Source of the DNA: Plasmodiophora brassicae
Taxonomy: Eukaryota; Endomyxa: Phytomyxea; Phytomyxea; Plasmodiophorida
NCBI GenBank assembly: GCA_036867785.1
Contig: CP145415.1
Location: forward strand, 434,001 to 498,000
Direction of reading: 5' to 3'
Length of the DNA stretch: 64,000 nt
Shown here: piece by piece, positions 16,936 through 27,469 of the stretch
Layout of the letters: each line of letters opens with the position of its first letter
Numbering within the stretch: the stretch's first letter is position 1
Position numbers and translations under genes: made by a program
The notes under the pieces: generated by a model
The model's input: only the letters and a program-made list of their open reading frames with translations
The model's database searches: none
Told to the model about the DNA's origin: nothing

Positions 16936-19900
16936 CTACTCAAACGTTAATGACTGCAGATATTCGTATTGCATGCAGTGCTGGCATCCTTCAAGGGATA
17001 AATCTGTAATCGCGACACGGAACTGGTCCTTCAGGGACTTCACGATCGAAAAATCGCTCTCGACCTGAGCGTTATGCGGGAAAACGGTCGCAATGCCACC
17101 ACAGAACTGTTGAAGGATGGGGAAGCGGTCTTTAACCGCTTTCCAACTGTCGTCGAAAGCAGAGCTTGAATCCAGACCATCCAGAGAGGCACGAAGAGTC
17201 GGCTCCATGGTATATGCTGAACACAACTCTCTATGTTGCTGTTCGATCAGGTCGATGTCGGTGCGGGTCCACTGCACCAAGAGACGAGAAGTTTGGCTAC
17301 GGACAACTGAGCAGAACTCCCTCGGCGGCAAGCGAACGAGTTCCTGTGGAGTGACTGGTGTCACGATCAGGCAAGCTGATGCAACGAACGCTTTGACGGA
17401 CTGGCGAAGTCCGTCGCGGGGTTCTCGGTTTATTCCGGACAGTCCTCACATAATAGTCCCCTTCTAGCGATGGGCCTCTGACGGGTCCGGGATAGAAGGG
17501 CAGACGGATGGCCTCTGATGGGTCGCAGACGAACGGACAGGCGGATGAGCAGGCAGACGGGCGGGCAGACGGACGGACAGACGAACGGACAGGCGGATGA
17601 GCAGGCAGACGGGCGGGCAGACGGACGGACAGACGAACGGTGAGCAGGCAGACGGGCGGGCAGACGGACGGACAGACGGACGAACGGGCAGACGGACGGA
17701 CAGACGGACGAACGGGCAGACGGACGGACAGACGGACGAACGGGCAGACGGACGGATTAGCAGACGGACGGAGAGACGGGCGGGCGGGCAGACGGACGAA
17801 CAGGTTTGGTTAGTGACAGCACGTCGCAACCGAGGCCTTGACGTTGTGCAGGAGATGCCGAGGCGGGATCGACACTGGCGGACGGACGGACGGGTAGAGA
17901 CAGCAAGCGGTCAGGGAAACACCGGCGGCCTGGGAGGCAAACAGCACGGCGGGACACGCGCACTCTGGAACTTGGACCAGCTGCGACCGAGGCCTTGACG
18001 TTGTGCAGGAGATGCCGAGGCGGGATCGGCACGGACGGACGGGAAGAGACAGCAAGTGGTCAGGGGAACACCGGTGGCCTGAGAGGCATACAGCACGGCG
18101 GGACACGTACTCTGGGACTTGGACCAGGTACGACCAAGGCCTTGACGTTCTGCGGGGAATGCCGAGGCGAGATCGGCACGGACGGACGGACGGGCGGGAA
18201 GAGACAGCAAGCGGTCAGGGGAACACCGGTGGCCTGAGAGGCATACAGCACGGCGGGACACGCACTCTGGGACTTGGACCAGGTACGACCGAGGCCTTGA
18301 CGTTCTGCGGGGGATGCCGAGGCGAGATCGGCACGGACGGACGGACGGGCGGGAAGAGACAGCAAGCGGTCAGGGGAACACCTGTGGCCTGAGAGGCATA
18401 CAGCACGGCGGGACACGCACTCTGGGACTTGGACCAGGTACGACCGAGGCCTTGACGTTCTGCGGGGGATGCCGAGGCGAGATCGGCACGGACGGACGGG
18501 AAGAGACAGCAAGCGGTCAGGGGAACACCGGTGGCCTGAGAGGCATACAGCACGGCGGGACACGCACTCTGGGACTTGGACCAGGTACCACCGAGGCCTT
18601 GACGTTCTGCGGGGGATGCCGAGGCGAGATCGGCACGGACGGACGGGAAGAGACAGCAAGCGGTCAGGGGAACACCGGTGGCCTGAGAGGCATACAGCAC
18701 GGCGGGACACGCACTCTGGGACTTGGACCAGGTACGACCGAGGCCTTGACGTTCTGCGGGGGATGCCGAGGCGAGATCGGCACGGACGGACGGGAAGAGA
18801 CAGCAAGCGGTCAGGGGAACACCGGTGGCCTGAGAGGCATACAGCACGGCGGGACACGCACTCTGGGACTTGGACCAGGTACGACCGAGGCCTTGACGTT
18901 CTGCGGGGGATGCCGAGGCGAGATCGGCACGGACGGACGGGAAGAGACAGCAAGCGGTCAGGGGAACACCGGTGGCCTGAGAGGCATACAGCACGGCGGG
19001 ACACGCACTCTGGGACTTGGACCAGGTACGACCGAGGCCTTGACGTTCTGCGGGGGATGCCGAGGCGAGATCGGCACGGACGGACGGGAAGAGACAGCAA
19101 GCGGTCAGGGGAACACCGGTGGCCTGAGAGGCATACAGCACGGCGGGACACGCACTCTGGGACTTGGACCAGGTACGACCGAGGCCTTGACGTTCTGCGG
19201 GGGATGCCGAGGCGAGATCGGCACGGACGGACGGGAAGAGACAGCAAGCGGTCAGGGGAACACCGGTGGCCTGAGAGGCATACAGCACGGCGGGACACGC
19301 ACTCTGGGACTTGGACCAGGTACCACCGAGGCCTTGACGTTCTGCGGGGGATGCCGAGGCGAGATCGGCACGGACGGACGGGAAGAGACAGCAAGCGGTC
19401 AGGGGAACACCGGTGGCCTGAGAGGCATACAGCACGGCGGGACACGCACTCTGGGACTTGGACCAGGTACGACCGAGGCCTTGACGTTCTGCGGGGGATG
19501 CCGAGGCGAGATCGGCACGGACGGACGGGAAGAGACAGCAAGCGGTCAGGGGAACACCGGTGGCCTGAGAGGCATACAGCACGGCGGGACACGCACTCTG
19601 GGACTTGGACCAGGTACGACCGAGGCCTTGACGTTCTGCGGGGGATGCCGAGGCGAGATCGGCACGGACGGACGGGAAGAGACAGCAAGCGGTCAGGGGA
19701 ACACCGGTGGCCTGAGAGGCATACAGCACGGCGGGACACGCACTCTGGGACTTGGACCAGGTACGACCGAGGCCTTGACGTTCTGCGGGGGATGCCGAGG
19801 CGAGATCGGCACGGACGGACGGGAAGAGACAGCAAGCGGTCAGGGGAACACCGGTGGCCTGAGAGGCATACAGCACGGCGGGACACGCACTCTGGGACTT

Positions 19901-22900
19901 GGACCAGGTACGACCGAGGCCTTGACGTTCTGCGGGGGATGCCGAGGCGAGATCGGCACGGACGGACGGGAAGAGACAGCAAGCGGTCAGGGGAACACCG
20001 GTGGCCTGAGAGGCATACAGCACGGCGGGACACGCACTCTGGGACTTGGACCAGGTACGACCGAGGCCTTGACGTTCTGCGGGGGATGCCGAGGCGAGAT
20101 CGGCACGGACGGACGGGAAGAGACAGCAAGCGGTCAGGGGAACACCGGTGGCCTGAGAGGCATACAGCACGGCGGGACACGCACTCTGGGACTTGGACCA
20201 GGTACGACCGAGGCCTTGACGTTCTGCGGGGGATGCCGAGGCGAGATCGGCACGGACGGACGGGAAGAGACAGCAAGCGGTCAGGGGAACACCGGTGGCC
20301 TGAGAGGCATACAGCACGGCGGGACACGCACTCTGGGACTTGGACCAGGTACGACCGAGGCCTTGACGTTCTGCGGGGGATGCCGAGGCGAGATCGGCAC
20401 GGACGGACGGGAAGAGACAGCAAGCGGTCAGGGGAACACCGGTGGCCTGAGAGGCATACAGCACGGCGGGACACGCACTCTGGGACTTGGACCAGGTACC
20501 ACCGAGGCCTTGACGTTCTGCGGGGGATGCCGAGGCGAGATCGGCACGGACGGACGGGAAGAGACAGCAAGCGGTCAGGGGAACACCGGTGGCCTGAGAG
20601 GCATACAGCACGGCGGGACACGCACTCTGGGACTTGGACCAGGTACGACCGAGGCCTTGACGTTCTGCGGGGGATGCCGAGGCGAGATCGGCACGGACGG
20701 ACGGGAAGAGACAGCAAGCGGTCAGGGGAACACCGGTGGCCTGAGAGGCATACAGCACGGCGGGACACGCACTCCGGGACTTGGACCAGGTACGACCGAG
20801 GCCTTGACGTTCTGCGGGGGATGCCGAGGCGAGATCGGCACGGACGGACGGGAAGAGACAGCAAGCGGTCAGGGGAACACCGGTGGCCTGAGAGGCATAC
20901 AGCACGGCGGGACACGCACTCTGGGACTTGGACCAGGTACCACCGAGGCCTTGACGTTCTGCGGGGGATGCCGAGGCGAGATCGGCACGGACGGACGGGA
21001 AGAGACAGCAAGCGGTCAGGGGAACACCGGTGGCCTGAGAGGCATACAGCACGGCGGGACACGCACTCTGGGACTTGGACCAGGTACGACCGAGGCCTTG
21101 ACGTTCTGCGGGGGATGCCGAGGCGAGATCGGCACGGACGGACGGGAAGAGACAGCAAGCGGTCAGGGGAACACCGGTGGCCTGAGAGGCATACAGCACG
21201 GCGGGACACGCACTCTGGGACTTGGACCAGGTACGACCGAGGCCTTGACGTTCTGCGGGGGATGCCGAGGCGAGATCGGCACGGACGGACGGGAAGAGAC
21301 AGCAAGCGGTCAGGGGAACACCGGTGGCCTGAGAGGCATACAGCACGGCGGGACACGCACTCTGGGACTTGGACCAGGTACGACCGAGGCCTTGACGTTC
21401 TGCGGGGGATGCCGAGGCGAGATCGGCACGGACGGACGGGAAGAGACAGCAAGCGGTCAGGGGAACACCGGTGGCCTGAGAGGCATACAGCACGGCGGGA
21501 CACGCACTCTGGGACTTGGACCAGGTACGACCGAGGCCTTGACGTTCTGCGGGGGATGCCGAGGCGAGATCGGCACGGACGGACGGGAAGAGACAGCAAG
21601 CGGTCAGGGGAACACCGGTGGCCTGAGAGGCATACAGCACGGCGGGACACGCACTCTGGGACTTGGACCAGGTACGACCGAGGCCTTGACGTTCTGCGGG
21701 GGATGCCGAGGCGAGATCGGCACGGACGGACGGGAAGAGACAGCAAGCGGTCAGGGGAACACCGGTGGCCTGAGAGGCATACAGCACGGCGGGACACGCA
21801 CTCTGGGACTTGGACCAGGTACCACCGAGGCCTTGACGTTCTGCGGGGGATGCCGAGGCGAGATCGGCACGGACGGACGGGAAGAGACAGCAAGCGGTCA
21901 GGGGAACACCGGTGGCCTGAGAGGCATACAGCACGGCGGGACACGCACTCCGGGACTTGGACCAGGTACGACCGAGGCCTTGACGTTCTGCGGGGGATGC
22001 CGAGGCGAGATCGGCACGGACGGACGGGAAGAGACAGCAAGCGGTCAGGGGAACACCGGTGGCCTGAGAGGCATACAGCACGGCGGGACACGCACTCTGG
22101 GACTTGGACCAGGTACCACCGAGGCCTTGACGTTCTGCGGGGGATGCCGAGGCGAGATCGGCACGGACGGACGGGAAGAGACAGCAAGCGGTCAGGGGAA
22201 CACCGGTGGCCTGAGAGGCATACAGCACGGCGGGACACGCACTCTGGGACTTGGACCAGGTACGACCGAGGCCTTGACGTTCTGCGGGGGATGCCGAGGC
22301 GAGATCGGCACGGACGGACGGGAAGAGACAGCAAGCGGTCAGGGGAACACCGGTGGCCTGAGAGGCATACAGCACGGCGGGACACGCACTCTGGGACTTG
22401 GACCAGGTACGACCGAGGCCTTGACGTTCTGCGGGGGATGCCGAGGCGAGATCGGCACGGACGGACGGGAAGAGACAGCAAGCGGTCAGGGGAACACCGG
22501 TGGCCTGAGAGGCATACAGCACGGCGGGACACGCACTCTGGGACTTGGACCAGGTACGACCGAGGCCTTGACGTTCTGCGGGAGATGCCGAGGCGAGATC
22601 GGCACGGACGGACGGGAAGAGACAGCAAGCGGTCAGGGGAACACCGGTGGCCTGAGAGGCATACAGCACGGCGGGACACGTACTCTGGGACTTCGACCAG
22701 GTACCACCGAGGCCTTGACGTTCTGCAGGAGATGCCGAGGCGGGATCGACAGGAGGGTGGTGGGATAGGTAGTCCGTCAAAATGTCACGATCAGGCAAGC
22801 TGATGCAACGAACGCTTTGACGGACTGGCGAAGTCCGTCGCGGGGTTCTCGGTTTATTCCGGACAGTCCTCACAACTGGGGGGAAGTCAACCGTGCTCGG

Positions 22901-24640
22901 GTCGTTATTCGAATCCCGTTCACAAACAACATCAAAAATGCCACTGATAGCCAGCAAATACAGACTGGCAGTGGCGTCCACCACTTTGATGAAGGCTTCC
23001 GAATCCATCTCGTCAATTCGATCATGTACAAAGGTCCCCATGTCCAGAATAAAATTTTGAACATGTTCTCGATCGATAGCGAAACGATTACAGTCCGACG
23101 GCAACCACGAATCGCCCAACTGATCCACCTGATCGACAGACAAAGGACCGCGGCCATTGACATGCCCGAGAAGACGTCGGCAGAGCTCGCTCATTGCATG
23201 ACGTTGCATGTTAACCGTTTGTTTAGGACCCTGGATCGTCCTGAACGTGGTTCTGCAACAGGTAGCGAATTCGTGGACGACCATGAGCATAACCCACCAT
23301 TGGGGCGATGGTTTACACACAGGAGATGTCGAAAGCACATGGTCAAAGACCCGGACTCGGTGCAGGCTAAACCATGCTGTGACGCTGGCCATAGATTCCC
23401 ACCGGGTGTCGGCCACGGTGGGCACCTTCGTCCGCATTTCGTTGATGAGGTTGTGTTGACGACGCAGGTACCCGATTAACCTAGTGAGCGAAGAGTAAAA
23501 TTCGTCGTCGCCGTACCGCTTATAAACCTTCTGGAGAACAAGGTCTAGCTGGTGTGCGACACACCAAACGCGAATAAAACCAGGTTGGGCAACGCGCTGG
23601 AACCTGGTAACAACCCCGTTTAGCGACCCGGTCATCTTCTTCTCCCCGTCGGTAGTCGAACTCAGAATAACGTCACGCCACGACGTACAGACAGCATCCA
23701 GTGCTTTGCTGATAGTGTTGAAGATAACTTCAGCGGTATGCCGTTCGAATACTGGAATGGCGAGGAAATGACAGTTCACGATACCCGTGCGATTGCTGTG
23801 CAGGCGCAGGCGAACATCCAAGTACGACGTCGAAAAATGGGTCGACATATCCAGGGACACAGCGAATGCCCAAGATTTCGAAAGCATATCGGAGATCGAC
23901 TGCAAGTTGATGGCGCAGACGTAGCGCGCATATTTCGAAATAGTCGAATCCGAACACGACCCCAACGATGCGAGTCCCGTACGCTCCTTTGTGCGGGTAA
24001 GCAGGAATGCCGTCTGCCGGAACGAGCAGTTCACAGACAGATGGTCTACGGCAAGGTCGAATTGGGCAGGATTCCTGAAGTTGATTCAGTATTGAGATGA
24101 CATCTTGAAATTCACAACGCCTGACCGTATTTCGAATTCGTAGTTGCTGGGATCATCTGTTCCCTCAGAGGTAGAAAACGAACTCATCATCCGGGCACGC
24201 GTATCGCCTTCGAGGAGGTTCTCGGGATCCCAGAGCATATCGCCGATGATGACATCAACGATGCTCTTCTTGACCACGTGTACTCGCGTGACCTGACTCG
24301 CTCCAAAGTATTGGTGCAGAGTCGTCCGCACAGGTCGCGCGCCGCTGAAGAATGCCTTCTTCTGGTCGACACTGAGAGGCTCGTAGCGTTGCCAGTTCGC
24401 CGGATGCTGGCCTCTGTGATGTTGAGTGTAGTTATCAGCTCGGAATGGGAACCGGAAATACTTGACGTTCTTCCTCGCTTTGCGTTTGGCGCCAACCTTT
24501 TCTTCCCTGCCGAAATGGACGCAGAAGAGGCATTCGACGCTGAGCACAAGGTTCGGCTGGTTCACATGGTACTGAACGGGGCGCACAGCATATGCTAGCT
24601 CGTGAGAACGCTCGAAGGCCTCTGAATGCCCCGACGACAT
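16936..24640 (-). CDS. hAT transposase (715 aa, giant second intron)
   Basis: Exons 24640-24102, 24074-22874 and 17343-16936 join in frame with no internal stop. Intron 1 would be only 27 nt; intron 2 is 5,530 nt and holds the satellite array. The N terminus has a BED-like zinc finger (CLFC, then DNYTQHHRGQH). The RNase-H-like core includes SLDMSTHFSTSYLDVRLRL, STTDGEKKMTG and WCVAHQLDLVLQ, and the C terminus has the glutamate-bearing VESDFSIVKSLKDQF and the dimerisation region. The enzyme would cut and rejoin element ends. Similar long hAT transposases are, from memory, common in oomycetes and other protists. All three acidic catalytic positions look present, so the enzyme may be active if intron 2 is spliced. 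Confidence 0.85.
17359..17450. repeat. 92-bp direct repeat bracketing the satellite array, left copy
   Basis: Identical over 92 bp to 22783-22874. It is the donor-proximal part of transposase intron 2. The right copy adjoins the upstream exon and supplies the splice donor; this copy lies just before the acceptor side. Confidence 0.9.
17500..17805. repeat. GACG/GGAC-rich low-complexity repeat
   Basis: Degenerate mixtures of GGAC, AGAC, GAAC and GGGC four-base units fill about 300 bp on the distal side of the 147-bp array. The plus strand is almost free of thymine, a strong strand asymmetry. Confidence 0.85.
17820..22768. repeat. 147-bp tandem satellite array (~33 units) inside a transposase intron
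   Basis: Unit starts can be followed through the marker AAGAGACAGC. From 18501 to 22617 there are 28 consecutive intervals of exactly 147 bp. The left edge has diverged units and two of 155 bp carrying an extra 8 bp (near 18044, 18199 and 18354). Units differ at only a few positions, such as GTACGACC versus GTACCACC and CTCTGGG versus CTCCGGG. Because 147 is a multiple of three and no stop falls in several frames, open frames of 1,400-1,900 codons run through on both strands; these are by-products, not genes. Confidence 0.95.
22783..22874. repeat. 92-bp direct repeat bracketing the satellite array, right copy
   Basis: Perfect copy of 17359-17450, adjoining the end of the second transposase exon and including the GTGAGGAC splice donor on the minus strand. 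Confidence 0.9.
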
Positions 24641-24735
24641 GCTGGCGCCACCGGCAACTGCACAATGCGGGGTCGCTTATTTACGGACCGACCGCAACTC
24701 TCCGTACGGATCCGTACGGAGAATACCGTGCAAAA

Positions 24736-24755
24736 TCCGTAAATAAAGAGGCCTG
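24736..24755 (-). repeat. hAT terminal inverted repeat, right
   Basis: TCCGTAAATAAAGAGGCCTG, the exact inverse of 16789-16808. Confidence 0.93.
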
Positions 24756-24763
24756 TACATCAG
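24756..24763. repeat. Target-site duplication, right copy
   Basis: TACATCAG, identical to 16781-16788; its last three bases are the first three of the adjoining small inverted-repeat element. Confidence 0.93.
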
Positions 24764-24871
24764 GCCCGTTTTTCAATGACCACTGTCCGGATCCGCGTGG
24801 CTCCACACATCAGGAAAAATGGGCCTGATGAGGCGCCCCGACCCACCAGTGGTCGTTGAAAAATGGGCCTG
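24761..24871. mobile_element. MITE-like 111-bp inverted-repeat element
   Basis: 25-bp arms at 24761-24785 and 24847-24871 are inverted copies with two mismatches; the element begins CAGGCCC and ends GGGCCTG, hAT-like termini. It has no coding capacity. The hAT element inserted exactly at its left end, so it is the older of the two. A further inverse copy of part of the arm (GGAAAAATGGGCCTGATGAG) lies inside it. Confidence 0.6.
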
Positions 24872-25868
24872 ATCTACGACTGCGCTCAGACATGCATCGG
24901 TGCTTTGGGGACCCCAACCCACAGTCAAGCAGATGCTCATTTGCGATATCGATCGCCAATGGCGAGCAACGAATCGAATCTGACGCAGACGACCAGATCC
25001 CGGAAGAGCGGCCCCGGACTAAGCGTAAGAGACGCGTTCAGAAAAGCAAAGGACCGTGCCCTCACTGGCACGAAATCAGCTGCAAGTTGGCTGCAGGCCA
25101 ATGGGCAATGGGCAATGGCTGCAGGCGGATGCAGGAATAGCTGCGCACAAGTTCACAACTGACGTCGTAAACAGCTGTTTCGCTATGTCGACGAGACCCT
25201 TCCTTTCAGCACTGGCCTTAAGATGATGCCCTGTCGAAGGGCAGAACGGCATCAGGCACGGGGGCAAGCGTACACCGATTCATCTTTGCGCAAGGCAACA
25301 TGGTGCGGGTGTGCACGATGTGCCATCCGGCCTTGGAGTTCCGCCGCCGGGGCGGACGGCGTCGTAATGACCAGTCCATCTGCAGTCCTGGGCGGGTACG
25401 GCGAATCTGACTCGGGCCGAATACCGGTATGTAGGAACCTCCAAACGTGAGTCGAGTTGGGTCGACTCGCTGCCCGTGTGGCCGTACGTTGCTGCGACGT
25501 TCAATGCACCGTTTTGCGTGTGGAGGCTACTGACGGATGGTGCCGTACTCTCCAAATCAATGACTCCTTGCCGATCCTTTCGTCGTTGTCCCGTCGAAAC
25601 CGCAGTGCTGGCGATGACAGTCGGTGTCGAATTGTAGATGAGGCGCTGAGGCCACCGATGCTCCCGGTCAAGAGGCCACCGATGCTCCCGGACAAGAGGC
25701 CACCGACCCACCGTCATGCGAACCTGAAATAGGTCGCCCGGCAGTGGCGACTACCCACGGAGTCCGTCGCGGTGTTGTGCTGCGGACACGGGCTGGCTGC
25801 ACAGAGGTACCCCGGGCTGTCCAGCTGCATTTCGCCGCAGTCGCATTGTTCGGCGTGGGCGGTTGTTG
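24872..25868. other. No assignable gene; short tandem repeat
   Basis: About 1 kb in which I find no gene. A 145-codon minus-strand frame (25280-25717) has no recognisable similarity. Near 25650-25710 the unit AGGCCACCGATGCTCCCGG is tandemly repeated about two and a half times with a 24-bp period. Confidence 0.4.
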
Positions 25869-26627
25869 ATGCTATCACGGAGGACTGCGCTAATGGCAGG
25901 AGGGCTGGGATTGGGCGTCATCGCCCTTGTTGCCGTCGTCTGCGTATTCTCGATTGAAGCGACGGAAGGCAATAACGGGACTGCCGTCGACCCCAGGGTG
26001 GCCGCCGAGAAGGACGCAGTCGAGAAGGACTTGATGGACATGGTGCTGGAGCGCAGGAAGGACAAGAAGAAGAAGGATGATGAGAAGAAAACCTGGACCG
26101 GCGCGTTTAAGAACCAGGTCAAGGTTTTGAACGAGAATCCTGTGGTTGCAACCGCCACCCGTGCGTACGCGCTGCACAAGGCGGTGACAACCGCATACGA
26201 CAAGATGGCAACCAGCCCATCGAAGCACCTGAAAACTGTGAGGGAGACCAAAGACGACGTTGTCAAGAAGCTGGCTGAGGTCAGTAGCCAGCCAGTCAGT
26301 CGCGCCCAGCTTGGGTTGTCCGTTGTTGGCGGAGCTGTCGTTGCTGGTAGCGCTGTTGCTGTCGTTAGCGCCCACATGAGGGAAGTGGAGAAGGCAAAGG
26401 AGGAGGAGGTCAAGAAGGAGAAGGAGAAGGAGAAAGCAAAGCAGGAACAGAAAGCCGAGACGTCCGGCATCTCGTCCAAGTCCAAGGTCCTGTTGACTAT
26501 CGGCATCATCGTTGCCTGCGCTGGCCTCTTCTTCCTGATCTACGTCGCGTACCCGCGCCGATCCGGTATCGTCATCAATGCAGCCGCCGCATCCCCCAGC
26601 AACGCTGGAGTGGCAACGTTCGCCTAA
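25869..26627 (+). CDS. Uncharacterised membrane protein with charged coiled coil
   Basis: Single exon of 252 residues, family not recognised. An N-terminal hydrophobic segment follows the start (LGLGVIALVAVVCVFSI) and may be a signal anchor. A Lys/Glu/Asp-rich helix (about residues 45-80) follows, then a small-residue hydrophobic stretch (LGLSVVGGAVVAGSAVAVVS, about 158-177), a second Lys/Glu coiled coil, and a strong C-terminal membrane segment (VLLTIGIIVACAGLFFLIYV, about 210-230). The layout suggests an organelle membrane protein, but no function follows from it. Alternative in-frame TTG codons upstream are ignored in favour of the first ATG. Confidence 0.65.
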   Translation: MLSRRTALMAGGLGLGVIALVAVVCVFSIEATEGNNGTAVDPRVAAEKDAVEKDLMDMVLERRKDKKKKDDEKKTWTGAFKNQVKVLNENPVVATATRAYALHKAVTTAYDKMATSPSKHLKTVRETKDDVVKKLAEVSSQPVSRAQLGLSVVGGAVVAGSAVAVVSAHMREVEKAKEEEVKKEKEKEKAKQEQKAETSGISSKSKVLLTIGIIVACAGLFFLIYVAYPRRSGIVINAAAASPSNAGVATFA

Positions 26628-26729
26628 GGCACACGCTGGCTTGCGAAAACGACAATGTTCCTTGCCCTAAAATCGCATACTCGCAATACACCCGCCGCGA
26701 TTCAGTTCACTGCGTTCCTATCTTGTATA

Positions 26730-27057
26730 TTATTCGCGTTTCTCCCGTCTCTCAGATTCAGGTTCGGAAAATACAGACAGCATGTATGCAGTCGTGACGC
26801 CCTTGACGGCCACGACGGCAATGAATCCGCTGTACATGAGATTCGAATCGCGATTCGCGACGCCCAGAACTTATCATCAGCGTCAGACCGCCGACATGGG
26901 ACACGCATCCACCCTGCGACTAACGTGGCAACAGTAACGAGTGCGACGCGAAGAACACGAGGATTGGTATAACGATGACGGCGACGCCGGCGACAACCGC
27001 CTTGTGAATGCAGGACGCGTTCTCGGGCGCAAACACGACATCGGCCAGCGTCACCAT
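26730..27057 (-). CDS. VMA21: VMA21-like V-ATPase assembly factor
   Basis: Two exons (27057-26925 and 26869-26730) with a 55-nt intron give 90 residues, the usual size. VMA21 is an ER membrane protein that escorts assembly of the V-ATPase proton-pore (Vo) sector. Two membrane helices are visible: AVVAGVAVIVIPILVFFASH, then after the loop GVANRDSNLMYSG the helix FIAVVAVKGVTTAYMLSVF. The C terminus is charged (EPESERREKRE), where fungal proteins carry an ER-retrieval signal. Proline in helix 1 and the short loop match the family. The start codon is 59 bp from the divergent PCC1 start. Confidence 0.78.
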
Positions 27058-27116
27058 CGTCGTCGCGCAGTCCGTGGGCGGCGGTTGCAGCTCCCACTGT
27101 GCCTGCCAGTGCCGCC
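27058..27116. promoter_or_regulatory. 59-bp bidirectional promoter between VMA21 and PCC1
   Basis: Only 59 bp separate the two divergent start codons, so both core promoters and 5' untranslated regions must overlap here or extend into the neighbouring coding exons. No TATA box is visible. Confidence 0.5.
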
Positions 27117-27469
27117 ATGGCGTCAGGCGCGTTCACGTTCAAGCAGTAAGCGACAGGAACGGCCTGCTCTGTCCGTTTACCTGACTGAGTCCTGTTCAAA
27201 GCGAACTAGAGGTGGTGTTCCCGACGGCACGTCAGGCGGAGACCGTGGCGAACAGCCTGGCCGTCGATGACGATTTGCGATTGGAGCGCAGCCGGCGGTA
27301 CTTCTCGGCCAACGACGTCGTGCTGACAGTCCGGACCGAGGCGACGTCGCTCAAGTTCCTACGCGTCTCGGTCGATTCGATGATGGAGTTGGTCGTCCTG
27401 GCCATGAACACCGTTGACGCGTTCTGGCCTGGTCGGCCCAACCCGATGAATGGCGATAAACGGCAATAG
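27117..27469 (+). CDS. PCC1: PCC1/LAGE3, KEOPS complex subunit
   Basis: Two exons (27117-27145 and 27202-27469) separated by a 56-nt intron give 98 residues. The start sits in GCCGCCATGG, an ideal Kozak context. PCC1 dimerises and holds together the KEOPS complex, which makes the t6A37 modification on ANN-decoding tRNAs. The fold signature is visible: strand FTFKHELEVVFPTARQAETV, then SLAVDDDLRLERSRRYFSAN, then LKFLRVSVDSMMELVVLAMN. Length and order match LAGE3/Pcc1 proteins. It forms a tight divergent pair with VMA21. Confidence 0.85.

Larger units (their letters stand above)
16789..24755 (-). mobile_element. hAT-superfamily DNA transposon, apparently intact
   Basis: A 7,967-bp element bounded by perfect 20-bp terminal inverted repeats beginning CAGGCCTC and flanked by the 8-bp duplication TACATCAG. 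Sub-terminal CCGTAC/GTACGG palindromes lie near both ends (about 16815-16880 and 24685-24725) and are plausible transposase-binding sites. It carries one minus-strand, three-exon transposase gene. About 5.5 kb of its length is the second intron, filled by a 147-bp satellite array; without it the element would be about 2.5 kb, a normal size for hAT. Perfect inverted repeats and a perfect target duplication indicate recent insertion. Confidence 0.92.

Noticed and set aside
17820-22768. CRISPR array
   Set aside because: The units are contiguous 147-bp tandem copies without unique spacers, and the genome is eukaryotic.
17820-22768. Centromeric satellite linked to the KNL2-like gene nearby
   Set aside because: The array is inside a transposon intron and is only about 5 kb long. 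Proximity to a centromere-protein gene has no functional meaning; only the 147-bp length is suggestive.
18060-24034. Open frames of 1,939, 1,539, 1,484 and 1,444 codons on both strands through the tandem array, looking like giant repeat proteins
   Set aside because: They arise because the 147-bp unit is a multiple of three and lacks stops in several frames. They overlap each other on opposite strands, and one is simply read-through from a transposase exon into its intron.
14920-25470. A very large composite element bounded by GACTCG-rich sequence near 14920 and 25410-25470
   Set aside because: The two regions share only short motifs in inverted arrangement and do not align over a useful length.
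25280-25717. A 145-codon minus-strand frame with REHRWPL-like repeats
   Set aside because: The repeats merely reflect a 24-bp DNA tandem repeat; there is no other coding evidence.
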